The translations under genes were made by a program, and so were the position numbers. From DASWTL01 sp966250385 (GTDB taxonomy: Bacteria > Bacteroidota > Bacteroidia > Sphingobacteriales > Sphingobacteriaceae), in NCBI GenBank assembly GCA_966250385.1, contig CBINHC010000034.1, positions 1-10,950 of the forward strand: a DNA stretch of 10,950 bases, given 5' to 3'. The number at the start of each line of letters is the position of its first letter. The stretch's first letter is position 1. The notes beneath the pieces were generated by a model. That model was not told the DNA's origin. It saw only the letters and a list, made by a program, of their open reading frames with translations, and did not search any database. Positions 1 through 7,211 of the stretch are shown here, piece by piece.

Positions 1-74
1 GGCGGGGTAGCTCAGATGGTTAGAGCGTAGGATTCATAACCCTAAGGTCGGCAGTTCGATCCTGCTCCCCGCTA
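1..74 (+). tRNA. tRNA-Met (CAT anticodon), probably elongator
   Basis: The sequence folds as a full cloverleaf. The acceptor stem is 1-7 with 67-73, the D stem is 10-13 with 23-26, the anticodon loop is 33-39 with CAT at 35-37, and the T-arm carries GTTCGAT near 54-60. The 3' CCA is not fully encoded, because the discriminator A74 is followed by CAT. The first acceptor pair is G1-T73, a G-U wobble rather than the C-A mismatch typical of bacterial initiator tRNA, which argues against tRNA-fMet. A CAT anticodon could also belong to tRNA-Ile2 (lysidine-modified). Elongator Met is preferred on overall resemblance to Bacteroidota tRNA-Met genes recalled from knowledge. The gene starts at the window's first base, so its promoter is not visible. 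Confidence 0.93.
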
Positions 75-83
75 CATGATAAT

Positions 84-117
84 AAAAGCTCTTAGTAATC
101 AACTAAGAGCTTTTTTT
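84..117 (+). terminator. Intrinsic terminator of the tRNA-Met transcript
   Basis: A perfect 12-bp stem (84-95 with 103-114) encloses the 7-nt loop TAATCAA and runs into a T tract at 111-117. It begins ten bases after the tRNA 3' end, so it most simply ends the tRNA transcript. The A-rich left arm would also let it work weakly on the opposite strand. Confidence 0.85.
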
Positions 118-546
118 GTGCCACACTCTCTTGTGTGCCGACCGTTCACTATCCACAAATTAGATTACCATAACCGATCGTAATCATTCAGGCCAAGATA
201 AGCTCTAAGCTAATTGACTTCGTTCAAAACTGGAACTGTGGTCTCTCGGAATATCGATCGAGATAGTACCTCCTCGGTCATCAACGGCCTGGTATTGCAC
301 TCTATAGGCTTCCTGATAGACATTCATGAGAAATCCATTCGACTTTACATCTCAACTCGCCTACCGAGCATGTACACAAGAACTTTGGCGCCTTTTATTC
401 TCATGAGTCAGCGAGACAGACATGACCATCATCACCTAAAATTGATAAACCTGACCCTACTTTTTACAACACTAATCCATTTCCGGTGTATTATGTATAC
501 ATCGATCTCCGTTAAACTGATGGCCTCAAAAGTAGTTACATTAAGA
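118..546. other. Intergenic region with no supported gene
   Basis: This stretch of roughly 430 bp separates the tRNA terminator from the DUF2652 gene. The plus frame of that gene stays open back to 214, but the upstream translation has no recognisable domain and reads like chance sequence, with scattered His, Ser and Thr and no family motif. No tRNA, CRISPR or clear repeat was seen. The promoter of the DUF2652 gene should lie in its last 100-200 bp. The only hint of the Bacteroidota -7 element (TAnnTTTG) is an imperfect AACTTTG near 381, which is too weak to call. Confidence 0.5.
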
Positions 547-1200
547 ATGGATAATAAAAACGACCTGATACCTGCATTTTTCTGTGTTCCCGATCTCACT
601 GGCTTCACCAGATTTGTAGCTTCAGCCGATATAACATTTGCTAAGGAGGTCATTCCGGCCCTTTTGCGCCGGCTCATCGAGGCCAACTTACTGAAGATGA
701 ACGTAGCCGAAATCGAAGGCGACGCCATTTTTTTCTATAAGACCGGCCGCCTGCCTTCCGTAAAACGGGTAGCCGAACAGTGTAAGCTTTTCTACAAAAC
801 TTTCCTTGATTTCATGGATTCGCTTGAAAAAATCGATCCCGATGGCCATGAAAAATACGTCGCGGACCAGCTTGGATTGAAGGTGGTCATTCACTATGGC
901 CAGATCAGTTCGGCGAATATCAAAGGGCGAACCAAACTCCTGGGAGAAGACGTGATCATCACTCATAAATTACTAAAGAACGCCATCCGGGAAGACAACT
1001 ATGTTCTGTTCACAGATAAGTACCTGCGTAAGATCAGGGATCCGAAAAAGCTCAACTCCTGGTTCCATGGAGATCAGCTTACTCCCGGAAAAGAAGTTTA
1101 TGAGTATATCGGAGAAGTAGACTATCACTACATTTCCCTGGAGAACGTCCGCCGAAACCAGGAAGAGCCGGAATTCATTATTCAGAGGAAAATATCATAA
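547..1200 (+). CDS. DUF2652 protein with class III nucleotidyl cyclase fold
   Basis: This encodes 217 residues, counting from the ATG at 547. An ATG at 520 would give 226 residues, and the open frame back to 214 is not favoured because the cyclase-like strand 1 begins only a few residues after 547. The pattern matches the class III adenylate/guanylate cyclase homology domain. It has the first metal-site motif PDLTGFT (Asp16), the beta-hairpin motif EIEGDAIFF (Asp59), the central strand LKVVIHYGQI (about 111-120), and a GEDVIITHKLL segment (about 133-143) where true cyclases have the V-N-x-A-x-R helix. Both metal aspartates are present. The helix Asn and Arg that support catalysis appear as Ile137 and Lys141, and the purine-selecting Lys before GD is Glu. 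It may therefore be a divergent cyclase or a non-catalytic nucleotide sensor. The family is known to me only as a domain of unknown function. It is cytosolic, with no signal peptide. Its 3' end overlaps the convergent HD-Pycsar-TM gene by 23 bp, suggesting a functional pair. Confidence 0.8.
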   Translation: MDNKNDLIPAFFCVPDLTGFTRFVASADITFAKEVIPALLRRLIEANLLKMNVAEIEGDAIFFYKTGRLPSVKRVAEQCKLFYKTFLDFMDSLEKIDPDGHEKYVADQLGLKVVIHYGQISSANIKGRTKLLGEDVIITHKLLKNAIREDNYVLFTDKYLRKIRDPKKLNSWFHGDQLTPGKEVYEYIGEVDYHYISLENVRRNQEEPEFIIQRKIS

Positions 1201-2383
1201 TCACCATAAATCCTACCGCGCACAGGATCATGCCCGTCATAAAAATATTATACGACCAGGTGAGCAACCGGTACTTCTTTACAAGGACGCTGCCCAGGTA
1301 GTAAATATCAACGGTCATGCTGTCGTAGAGTTCCTCACGCTCTTTCTTTAGCATCTTAATATGGTTGATAAACTCATTGAGCTGGAGCTGTGCGAAATTT
1401 CCGAAAAAGAGCGCGCTTCCCTTTTTGCTGGCCAGCTCGAACTTTTCTTTTGTGGTTACTGTCGGCCGGGCAGAAAGAATGGCGAAGATTACTGCCAGCA
1501 GGCTTGTCAGCAATAAGAGTGCGATGGGGAACACAAAACGGATACTCTCGAGGGAATCCTGGCTGGTGAACGTATAGCCCGAGCCGAATAACGTAATGAC
1601 CAGCGAGATGATGATCGTATTGATACTGATCATGATATTCGCCTTGTTGTCAGCGATTCCGCTCAGGTCTATATGGTATTGATAAACGGACCGGTATAGT
1701 GTTTCAATGCCGCGTCCCTCCTTCTGCCGTCTCTCTGTATCCTTCTCCTTCCGAAGTTTACTGTCGAGCTTCAACTGCTCTACTTTCAGCTGTTCGATCC
1801 GGTCGCGCTGCCTGGAGATATTTTCTTCACGGAGAAGGTTGTACTTGTTTACGGCAGGCTCCGTTTTAAAATCGGTACTGATAAGGAACCGGAGTTGTTC
1901 CTCTGCCCATTCGAGCTCGGTAAAGGTCTTGTCGAGGATCCGCTCCCACTCAATTCGTAACAACTGGGCCCGAAGATTAAATCTTTTTTTTCCAATATTG
2001 ATATAATCCGCATCATGAAGTATCTCCTGGAGAGTTCCTTCAGGAACTGATCCGGCTTTGGTTGAGAGGATAAGAGTTTCAATCTCCGCAACGTCCTGCT
2101 CAAGGTACTGACCTTTCAGAAACTCATGCAGAATCTCGATACTCTTCTCCTCATGGCCGGCGTACGCCCTGGTATAACCGGCATCGTGAAACCATGCAGC
2201 CAGAAGAAGCACTTCAAAATCCCTGCTGCTCAGATTGTACTCCTCGCTGAATACTTTACAATATTTGACGGTCTCCTGAGTGTGTTTGAAATTGTGATAT
2301 AAGTGGTCGCTGGTTAATTCTTTCCGAAACAGGTTAAAGATAAATTCAGACGCCTCTTGGATAAGGGGGTTTGTGTTCTTCAT
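1178..2383 (-). CDS. HD phosphohydrolase fused to Pycsar effector-type membrane domain (DUF5706)
   Basis: This encodes 401 residues from the ATG at 2383. An in-frame TTG three codons earlier (2392) is possible but less likely. Residue numbers here count from that TTG. Residues 20-180 form an HD domain with all expected metal ligands visible: H33 and H37 (YHNFKHT), H69-D70 (WFHDAGY), H80 (GHEEKS) and the H126-D127-A-D129 motif. This resembles predicted HD phosphohydrolases that cleave phosphomono- or diesters, including cyclic nucleotides. Residues 185-228 are highly charged and probably coiled coil. From about 232 the sequence matches the DUF5706/Pycsar-TM family, including ADNKANIMISINTIIISLV, with hydrophobic segments near 253-271, 287-307 and 379-401. 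In Pycsar anti-phage systems this membrane domain responds to cCMP or cUMP and damages the inner membrane. Here the HD domain could degrade or sense the ligand, which is inference. The partner is probably the convergent cyclase-fold gene. HD-DUF5706 proteins are fairly common in Bacteroidota, so a housekeeping role is also possible. Confidence 0.88.
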   Translation of the reverse strand: MKNTNPLIQEASEFIFNLFRKELTSDHLYHNFKHTQETVKYCKVFSEEYNLSSRDFEVLLLAAWFHDAGYTRAYAGHEEKSIEILHEFLKGQYLEQDVAEIETLILSTKAGSVPEGTLQEILHDADYINIGKKRFNLRAQLLRIEWERILDKTFTELEWAEEQLRFLISTDFKTEPAVNKYNLLREENISRQRDRIEQLKVEQLKLDSKLRKEKDTERRQKEGRGIETLYRSVYQYHIDLSGIADNKANIMISINTIIISLVITLFGSGYTFTSQDSLESIRFVFPIALLLLTSLLAVIFAILSARPTVTTKEKFELASKKGSALFFGNFAQLQLNEFINHIKMLKKEREELYDSMTVDIYYLGSVLVKKYRLLTWSYNIFMTGMILCAVGFMVIMIFSSE

Positions 2384-2401
2384 TTTAGTCAAGTGTGATG
2401 A

Positions 2402-2440
2402 AAACCCTTGTTTAAAAAACTATGAAGTTTTAAAAGGGTT
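2402..2440. repeat. Imperfect inverted repeat between divergent genes
   Basis: AACCCTT (2403-2409) is mirrored by AAGGGTT (2434-2440), and the inner TTTAAAA (2411-2417) by TTTTAAAA (2428-2435), centred near 2422. It lies between the divergent starts at 2383 and 2480, where both promoters must be. It could be an operator or a hairpin in the leader of the HD gene. No T tract follows on either strand, so a terminator is unlikely. TATAAT occurs just right of it at about 2440, but no convincing Bacteroidota TTG/TAnnTTTG promoter could be placed. Confidence 0.4.
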
Positions 2441-2479
2441 ATAATATGTGTTTTAACAAGAATCCTTTCACACACAACA

Positions 2480-3379
2480 ATGAACAGAATCACTGCACTT
2501 TTGTTAGTGCTTTTTTTAATTTCCTGCCAGAATCGAGAAGATACCAGAACGCAGACGAAGACGCCGGAACCTGCGAAGTCAACCATCGCGGCGAAGATCA
2601 AAAACATCGATATCATACCAAAGGAACTTAAGGAAATCTCCGGAATTTCCTTCGTCAATGACTCGCTCATAGTGGCCATTGAGGATGAGACGGGTATTCT
2701 GTTCTTCTACGATCTGAAAAGGAAAGCTATTGTTCGCCGGTATACTTTCGGTAAAGAAGGGGACTATGAGGACCTTGCCGTTGTCGGAAAGTCGGTATAC
2801 ATTGTAAACAGCTCAGGAACGATTTTTCAAATTGACAATTTCAGGTCAAGACCGGCCCCAACCATCCGGTATAACACCCCGCTAACCGAAAAAAACAATA
2901 TTGAAGGGCTGGCGTGGGATAAAAAGAATGACCGGCTCCTTCTCGCCGCGAAAGACGACGGTGCGGTGAAGAAGGCGGAAAAGGAGATTTATGCCTTTGA
3001 CCTTGCCACCAAACAACTTGACAGCAAGCCTGCATATTCCATACGCTTAAGAGACATTGAGGCGTTCTTCAGGGGAGATAAGCTGGAGGAAGCTTCAAAA
3101 AATTTTCTCAAGAAACTGGGTAACCATAAGCTGAGCAAGGTATTCAGGACATCTGCAATAGCGATACACCCAACAACCGGAAAACTTTATGTGTTAAGCT
3201 CGCTGAATAATCTGATCGCTGTCCTTTCACCTGCAGGCTCGGTCGAGCGAATTATCGAATTGATTGGCCGCGACTTCAACCAACCCGAAGGATTAGCGTT
3301 TACTTCTGACGGTCGATTATTTGTCTCCAATGAAAGCAATGGCAGGATGGCAAACGTTATTGAAATAACCTATGACTAA
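2480..3379 (+). CDS. SdiA-regulated-type beta-propeller lipoprotein
   Basis: This encodes 299 residues. The N-terminus is a lipoprotein signal (hydrophobic residues 5-14, lipobox LISC with Cys16), so the mature protein should be lipid-anchored in the envelope. A Thr/Pro/Lys-rich linker (about 18-38) leads into a beta-propeller. Recurrent blade motifs are visible: KELKEISGISFVNDSL (about 49-64), GDYEDLAVVGKSVYIV, NNIEGLAWDKKNDRLLLAAKD, SAIAIHPTTGKLYVLSS and QPEGLAFTSDGRLFVSNE (near the C-terminus). This pattern of E-G/D-L-A-motif blades matches the SdiA-regulated (YjiK-like) family, whose biochemical role is not established; NHL and SGL-type propellers are related alternatives. It is the first gene of a two-gene operon and overlaps the next start by 8 bp (ATG at 3372 inside the last codons), indicating translational coupling to the large phosphatase-barrel protein. 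A joint role at the outer membrane is inferred. Confidence 0.82.
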   Translation: MNRITALLLVLFLISCQNREDTRTQTKTPEPAKSTIAAKIKNIDIIPKELKEISGISFVNDSLIVAIEDETGILFFYDLKRKAIVRRYTFGKEGDYEDLAVVGKSVYIVNSSGTIFQIDNFRSRPAPTIRYNTPLTEKNNIEGLAWDKKNDRLLLAAKDDGAVKKAEKEIYAFDLATKQLDSKPAYSIRLRDIEAFFRGDKLEEASKNFLKKLGNHKLSKVFRTSAIAIHPTTGKLYVLSSLNNLIAVLSPAGSVERIIELIGRDFNQPEGLAFTSDGRLFVSNESNGRMANVIEITYD

Positions 3380-6300
3380 GACACACTTACGAACACTCTT
3401 CATTTCTTCGTTCCTTACATGTTTCCTTGCAGGCTGTATAACTTCCCGCTCTTTTTACGATAAGAAACACCAGGATTGGGAGACAGCCAACTCACCGGAC
3501 ACGCTTAAACTTAGATACTCGGTATTTCTTATTGGAGACGCCGGTCTTCCCTCAAAGGATCGGCAGGAACCAACCTTCAAACTTCTGCAGTCCCAGCTCT
3601 ACACCATGGATACGATACGCACCGCCAGTGGCGCAGACAGTATCGTTGCAACCTCCAGCAAGGATGACGCCGTCATCTTCCTGGGCGACAATATCTATGA
3701 AACGGGAATGCCGGAGCCGGACGCTTCTGACAGGCAGGAAAAGGAAAGGCGGATCACCGAGCAGTTGAGGATCGTCAAAGCATTCCGGGGCAGAACGATT
3801 TTTGTACCGGGGAACCATGACTGGAATGAGAGCCGTCCGGGAGGACTGGAAGCCATCAACCGCCAGGAACAGTTCATTGAGAATTACCTGGACTCCGCAG
3901 ACGTTATGCTGCCCAGCAACGGATGTAGCGGACCGGTTGAAATCCAGATGGGAAAGGACCTGGTCATTGTTGCGATCGATACTGAATGGTGGTTGCACAA
4001 GTACACGAAACCGGTTGCTCCGGATAACGGCTGTTCCGCGGGCAGTCGATTTGAAGTGATCCAACAGATTCGTGACATCCTTCTTCGTAACAAAGGAAAG
4101 AACATCATACTTGCCCAGCACCACCCCCTCTTCTCAAACGGGAAACACGGGGGCGTCCATACCCTGAAAGATTACTTCTTCCCGCTAACATTGGTTCGCG
4201 ACCGGCTGTTCATACCGTTGCCCGTGATCGGCGCGATCTATCCCCTGATGCGCCAGTACGGGATCTCGAGACAGGACCTCTCGAACGCCGACTACTACCA
4301 GCTCAAAACGGCCCTTCTTTCAATTCTTGAAGACGAAAAAAACGTCGTAATAGCGGCGGGGCACGAGCACGCGCTGCAGTTCAACAAGTACAAGGACATC
4401 AATCACATTATCAGCGGCGCCGGAACCAAGTCAAACTCGCTTGCCAAGGGTCTGGGCGCCACATTCGGTTCCGGATCAAAAGGATTTGCACGCCTGAACT
4501 ACTATGACAACGGTCAGTGCTGGGTCGAATTCTGGACGCCTGAGGGCGATGGTTCAACGGGAAAGCTGTTGTTCAGAACACCGCTGTACGCCATCCCTCC
4601 CAAGAACAGACAGGAGCTAGCTGAAGAAAAACAGGTTAACTATGCTGACAGTATACGGGTCATAGCGGCCGGACCACAATATTCGGCAGGCGCATGGAAA
4701 GAAAAGTGGTTCGGGGAGCATTACAGGAGTACATGGGCAACCCCGATCCGTGTTAGATACCTGGATCCGGCCACATTTGCAGGGGGCCTCACACCGTTGA
4801 AACTCGGCGGAGGAAAACAAACTACATCCTTGCAGATGAAGGGAAAAGATGGCAATCTGTACCAGTTCCGGACAATTTCCAAAGACCCCAGTTCACTGCT
4901 TCCTGAAGGGTTTGCGCGAACATTCGCTGACGACTTTGTCCAAGACCAGATCTCCTCGGCACATCCATACGGAGGTATTATTGTCCCCGGTATGGCGCGG
5001 GCAGTCGGCGTTTTCAACGTGTCTCCGCAACTGGTGTATATGCCCCATTCGCGAATATTGGGACCGTACCTCGCTGAGGTTGGTGGGAAGCTCGGAACCA
5101 TTGAGGCACGTCCTGATGAAGATGTCTCAGATTTCAAAATCTTCGGCAACGCCAATAACGCTGTCAGCACCCGTAAACTTTATGAGGAACTGCGGGAGGA
5201 CAACGACCATATGGTTGACCAGGAAATGTTCCTTCGGGCCCGACTTTTCGACATTCTGATCGGTGACTGGGACCGTCATGAAGATCAGTGGCGCTGGGCA
5301 GAGTTCAAAACAGAGGGTAGAAAAATATATAAACCGATCGCCCGGGACCGGGATCAGGCATTTCCTAAATATGACGGGGTGATCCCGGGACTTTTGAAAG
5401 TCGTCATTCCTGATCTGCAGTCATTTGAAAAAGATTTCGGAAATATCGCAATGCTTTCCATTGCGGCCCGGAATCTGGACAGGAATCTTTTCAATAAGTT
5501 GACGGCCCGCCAATGGGTCGCCGTGGCAACCGAAATTCAGCAAAAGCTAACTGATGAAGTAATAGAAAAATCCGTCCGCCAAATGCCCAAAGAGGCATTC
5601 GACCGGTCGGGCCCTGAAATTATTGAGAAACTCAAAGCCCGGCGGAGCCAGCTGGTAGAGGCAGCAAAAAGTTACTATAAGGTCCTCGCCCGGGAAGTCA
5701 CCATTGCCGGGTCCGACAAAAAAGAGTTTTTTCTCGTAACCCGGCTTGATACCGCTACGAGGGTCCGGATCTACAAGATCAACAAAAAAGACCAGATAGA
5801 TACCCTGCTCTTTGATCGCACCTTCTTCCCAGAGGAGACCAAGGGAATCAACCTTTTTGCCCTGGATGGCAAAGACAGCGTCCGCATAGAAGGCCGGACC
5901 GGAAAGAATATCCGGATCCGGGTTGTGGGCGGTGCGGGCGAGGATGTGATTCACACCGATGCAGGTACCGGCCGGATCGTCATTTTCGATAACACCAGCG
6001 AAAAGAATCAGATCACGAATGAAGGTTCCGCAAAACTGCGGCTTTCCCGCCTCGCCTGGGTAAACGAGTATAGTCTAAACTCGTTTCACTATGATAAAGC
6101 TGGTCCAGGGCCGAATGCGGATTATAATTCCGATGACGGAATCTTCCTGGGGGCGGCTTACACCTGGAGACACTACGGCTTCAGGAAAGATCCGTACGCA
6201 TTTGAGCAAAAACTTTCTTTTCTATATGCTCCGAGGACCAATGCACATTCCCTCCAGTATGCTGGAGACTTTTATTCTGCGTTTGGTTACCGTCGGGATC

Positions 6301-7133
6301 TGCTTTTGAGGATCAGCTATAACGGCCCGCAATATACATTCAGCTACTATGGTTTAGGCAATTCTACTATGAATGTCGGCGATGATGCCGATTACTACCG
6401 GGTACGGACGAGAAACTTCAGTTTCAACACCTACTATCAGAAGAGAATTACCCAGGCCTTCAGAGCGGGGATCGGGCCGGGATATGAGTACTACCGGACC
6501 GAGAAGCCTGAGGACCGATTCGTTTCGTCACCAGAATTCCCTCAACGGGATCAAATAGAAAACCCTTCCTATTACGGCACGTTAAGGACCTTCGCTAATG
6601 TCGATTTTGTGGATAATCCAATGTTCCCTACTTCTGGCGTACGATGGCGAACCCAGGCAGACTACTTCCGCGAGCTCAGCTCCGACCCGGAGAACTTTTT
6701 GCAGCTTCGCAGCAAGTTATCGTTTTATCTGACTCCGAACCTGAACTTCCCGGTAACCTTTGCCCTACAGATCGGAGGGGCTAAGAATTTCGGCGACTAT
6801 AAGTTCTTCCAGGCAAACTCCCTCGGAGGCAATACATTCCTGCGAGGATATCGAAACAACCGGTTCGCCGGGACCTCCTATCTGTTCCAGAACAGTGAAC
6901 TGAGATTTCGGGTGCAAAATTTCAGGAACTATATCTTCACCGGTAACCTGGGCCTATTCGGATTTTTCGATGCTGGCAGGGTATATTCCGGGGAACCTGA
7001 AAACAACACTTGGCATACGGGGTTTGGTCCGGGGCTTTGGGTAAATTTCTACAACAAGTTCATGTTTTCCACTGCCTATGGCATTTCGGGGGAAGGAAAA
7101 TACTTCACCCTAAAGACCGGAATCACCTTTTAA
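3372..7133 (+). CDS. Metallophosphoesterase lipoprotein with kinase-like middle region and Omp85/surface-antigen barrel
   Basis: This encodes 1253 residues. A lipoprotein signal ends in LAGC (Cys22). Residues 47-400 are a calcineurin-like phosphoesterase with the full metal-ligand set: GDAG (D56), GDN (D106, N107), GNHDW (147-151), HHP (H250, H251) and GHEH (H331, H333). Residues 480-700 form a second domain that resembles HipA/PI-kinase-like folds. It has LYQFRTISKD (about 496-505) near a possible nucleotide-binding Lys, ILIGDWDRHEDQW (628-640) resembling a catalytic loop, and YKPIARDRDQAF (653-664) resembling a metal-binding Asp motif. Activity of this part is inference. From about 890 to the end is a beta-barrel with alternating aromatic strands, the GGNTFLRGY motif (1152-1160) typical of BamA/TamA-type barrels, and a terminal Phe. 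The protein probably sits in the outer membrane with its enzymatic domains on the periplasmic or surface side. The substrate is unknown. Its original terminator (9058-9091) is now separated from it by a group II intron. Confidence 0.87.
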   Translation: MTKTHLRTLFISSFLTCFLAGCITSRSFYDKKHQDWETANSPDTLKLRYSVFLIGDAGLPSKDRQEPTFKLLQSQLYTMDTIRTASGADSIVATSSKDDAVIFLGDNIYETGMPEPDASDRQEKERRITEQLRIVKAFRGRTIFVPGNHDWNESRPGGLEAINRQEQFIENYLDSADVMLPSNGCSGPVEIQMGKDLVIVAIDTEWWLHKYTKPVAPDNGCSAGSRFEVIQQIRDILLRNKGKNIILAQHHPLFSNGKHGGVHTLKDYFFPLTLVRDRLFIPLPVIGAIYPLMRQYGISRQDLSNADYYQLKTALLSILEDEKNVVIAAGHEHALQFNKYKDINHIISGAGTKSNSLAKGLGATFGSGSKGFARLNYYDNGQCWVEFWTPEGDGSTGKLLFRTPLYAIPPKNRQELAEEKQVNYADSIRVIAAGPQYSAGAWKEKWFGEHYRSTWATPIRVRYLDPATFAGGLTPLKLGGGKQTTSLQMKGKDGNLYQFRTISKDPSSLLPEGFARTFADDFVQDQISSAHPYGGIIVPGMARAVGVFNVSPQLVYMPHSRILGPYLAEVGGKLGTIEARPDEDVSDFKIFGNANNAVSTRKLYEELREDNDHMVDQEMFLRARLFDILIGDWDRHEDQWRWAEFKTEGRKIYKPIARDRDQAFPKYDGVIPGLLKVVIPDLQSFEKDFGNIAMLSIAARNLDRNLFNKLTARQWVAVATEIQQKLTDEVIEKSVRQMPKEAFDRSGPEIIEKLKARRSQLVEAAKSYYKVLAREVTIAGSDKKEFFLVTRLDTATRVRIYKINKKDQIDTLLFDRTFFPEETKGINLFALDGKDSVRIEGRTGKNIRIRVVGGAGEDVIHTDAGTGRIVIFDNTSEKNQITNEGSAKLRLSRLAWVNEYSLNSFHYDKAGPGPNADYNSDDGIFLGAAYTWRHYGFRKDPYAFEQKLSFLYAPRTNAHSLQYAGDFYSAFGYRRDLLLRISYNGPQYTFSYYGLGNSTMNVGDDADYYRVRTRNFSFNTYYQKRITQAFRAGIGPGYEYYRTEKPEDRFVSSPEFPQRDQIENPSYYGTLRTFANVDFVDNPMFPTSGVRWRTQADYFRELSSDPENFLQLRSKLSFYLTPNLNFPVTFALQIGGAKNFGDYKFFQANSLGGNTFLRGYRNNRFAGTSYLFQNSELRFRVQNFRNYIFTGNLGLFGFFDAGRVYSGEPENNTWHTGFGPGLWVNFYNKFMFSTAYGISGEGKYFTLKTGITF

Positions 7134-7140
7134 TCGGGTA

Positions 7141-7208
7141 GGCAGATAGGGATGATTTCCCTATCTGTCCTCTCACACCACCGTACGTGCCGTTCGGCAT
7201 ACGGCGGT
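7141..7208 (-). ncRNA. Group II intron domains V and VI
   Basis: On the minus strand, domain V (7177-7208) is a hairpin with a lower helix starting ACCGCCGT, a two-base CG bulge and an upper TGCC/GGCA helix closed by GAAC. The lower helix carries CGC rather than AGC at the catalytic-triad position, a hallmark of class C. Domain VI follows as a 9-bp stem (7143-7151 with 7159-7167) extended by two G-C pairs across an unpaired A (7168) on its 5' side. No bulged adenosine is visible on the 3' side, where the branch point normally lies, so first-step splicing by hydrolysis, reported for class C introns, is plausible. Confidence 0.87.
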
Positions 7209-7211
7209 TTG

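Noticed and set aside
1..74. Initiator tRNA-fMet
   Set aside because: It lacks the C1-A72 mismatch expected of initiators; the first pair is a G-U wobble.
214..546. In-frame N-terminal extension of the DUF2652 gene (111 codons open upstream of 547)
   Set aside because: The translation shows no domain or signal peptide, and the cyclase fold starts just after 547. The open stretch is probably chance.
2402..2440. Intrinsic terminator
   Set aside because: It is an imperfect AT-rich stem without a T tract, lying between divergent gene starts where no transcript ends.
5547..5954. 135-codon minus-strand open frame inside the 1253-residue gene
   Set aside because: It is antisense to a continuous multi-domain coding region, so it is a shadow frame.
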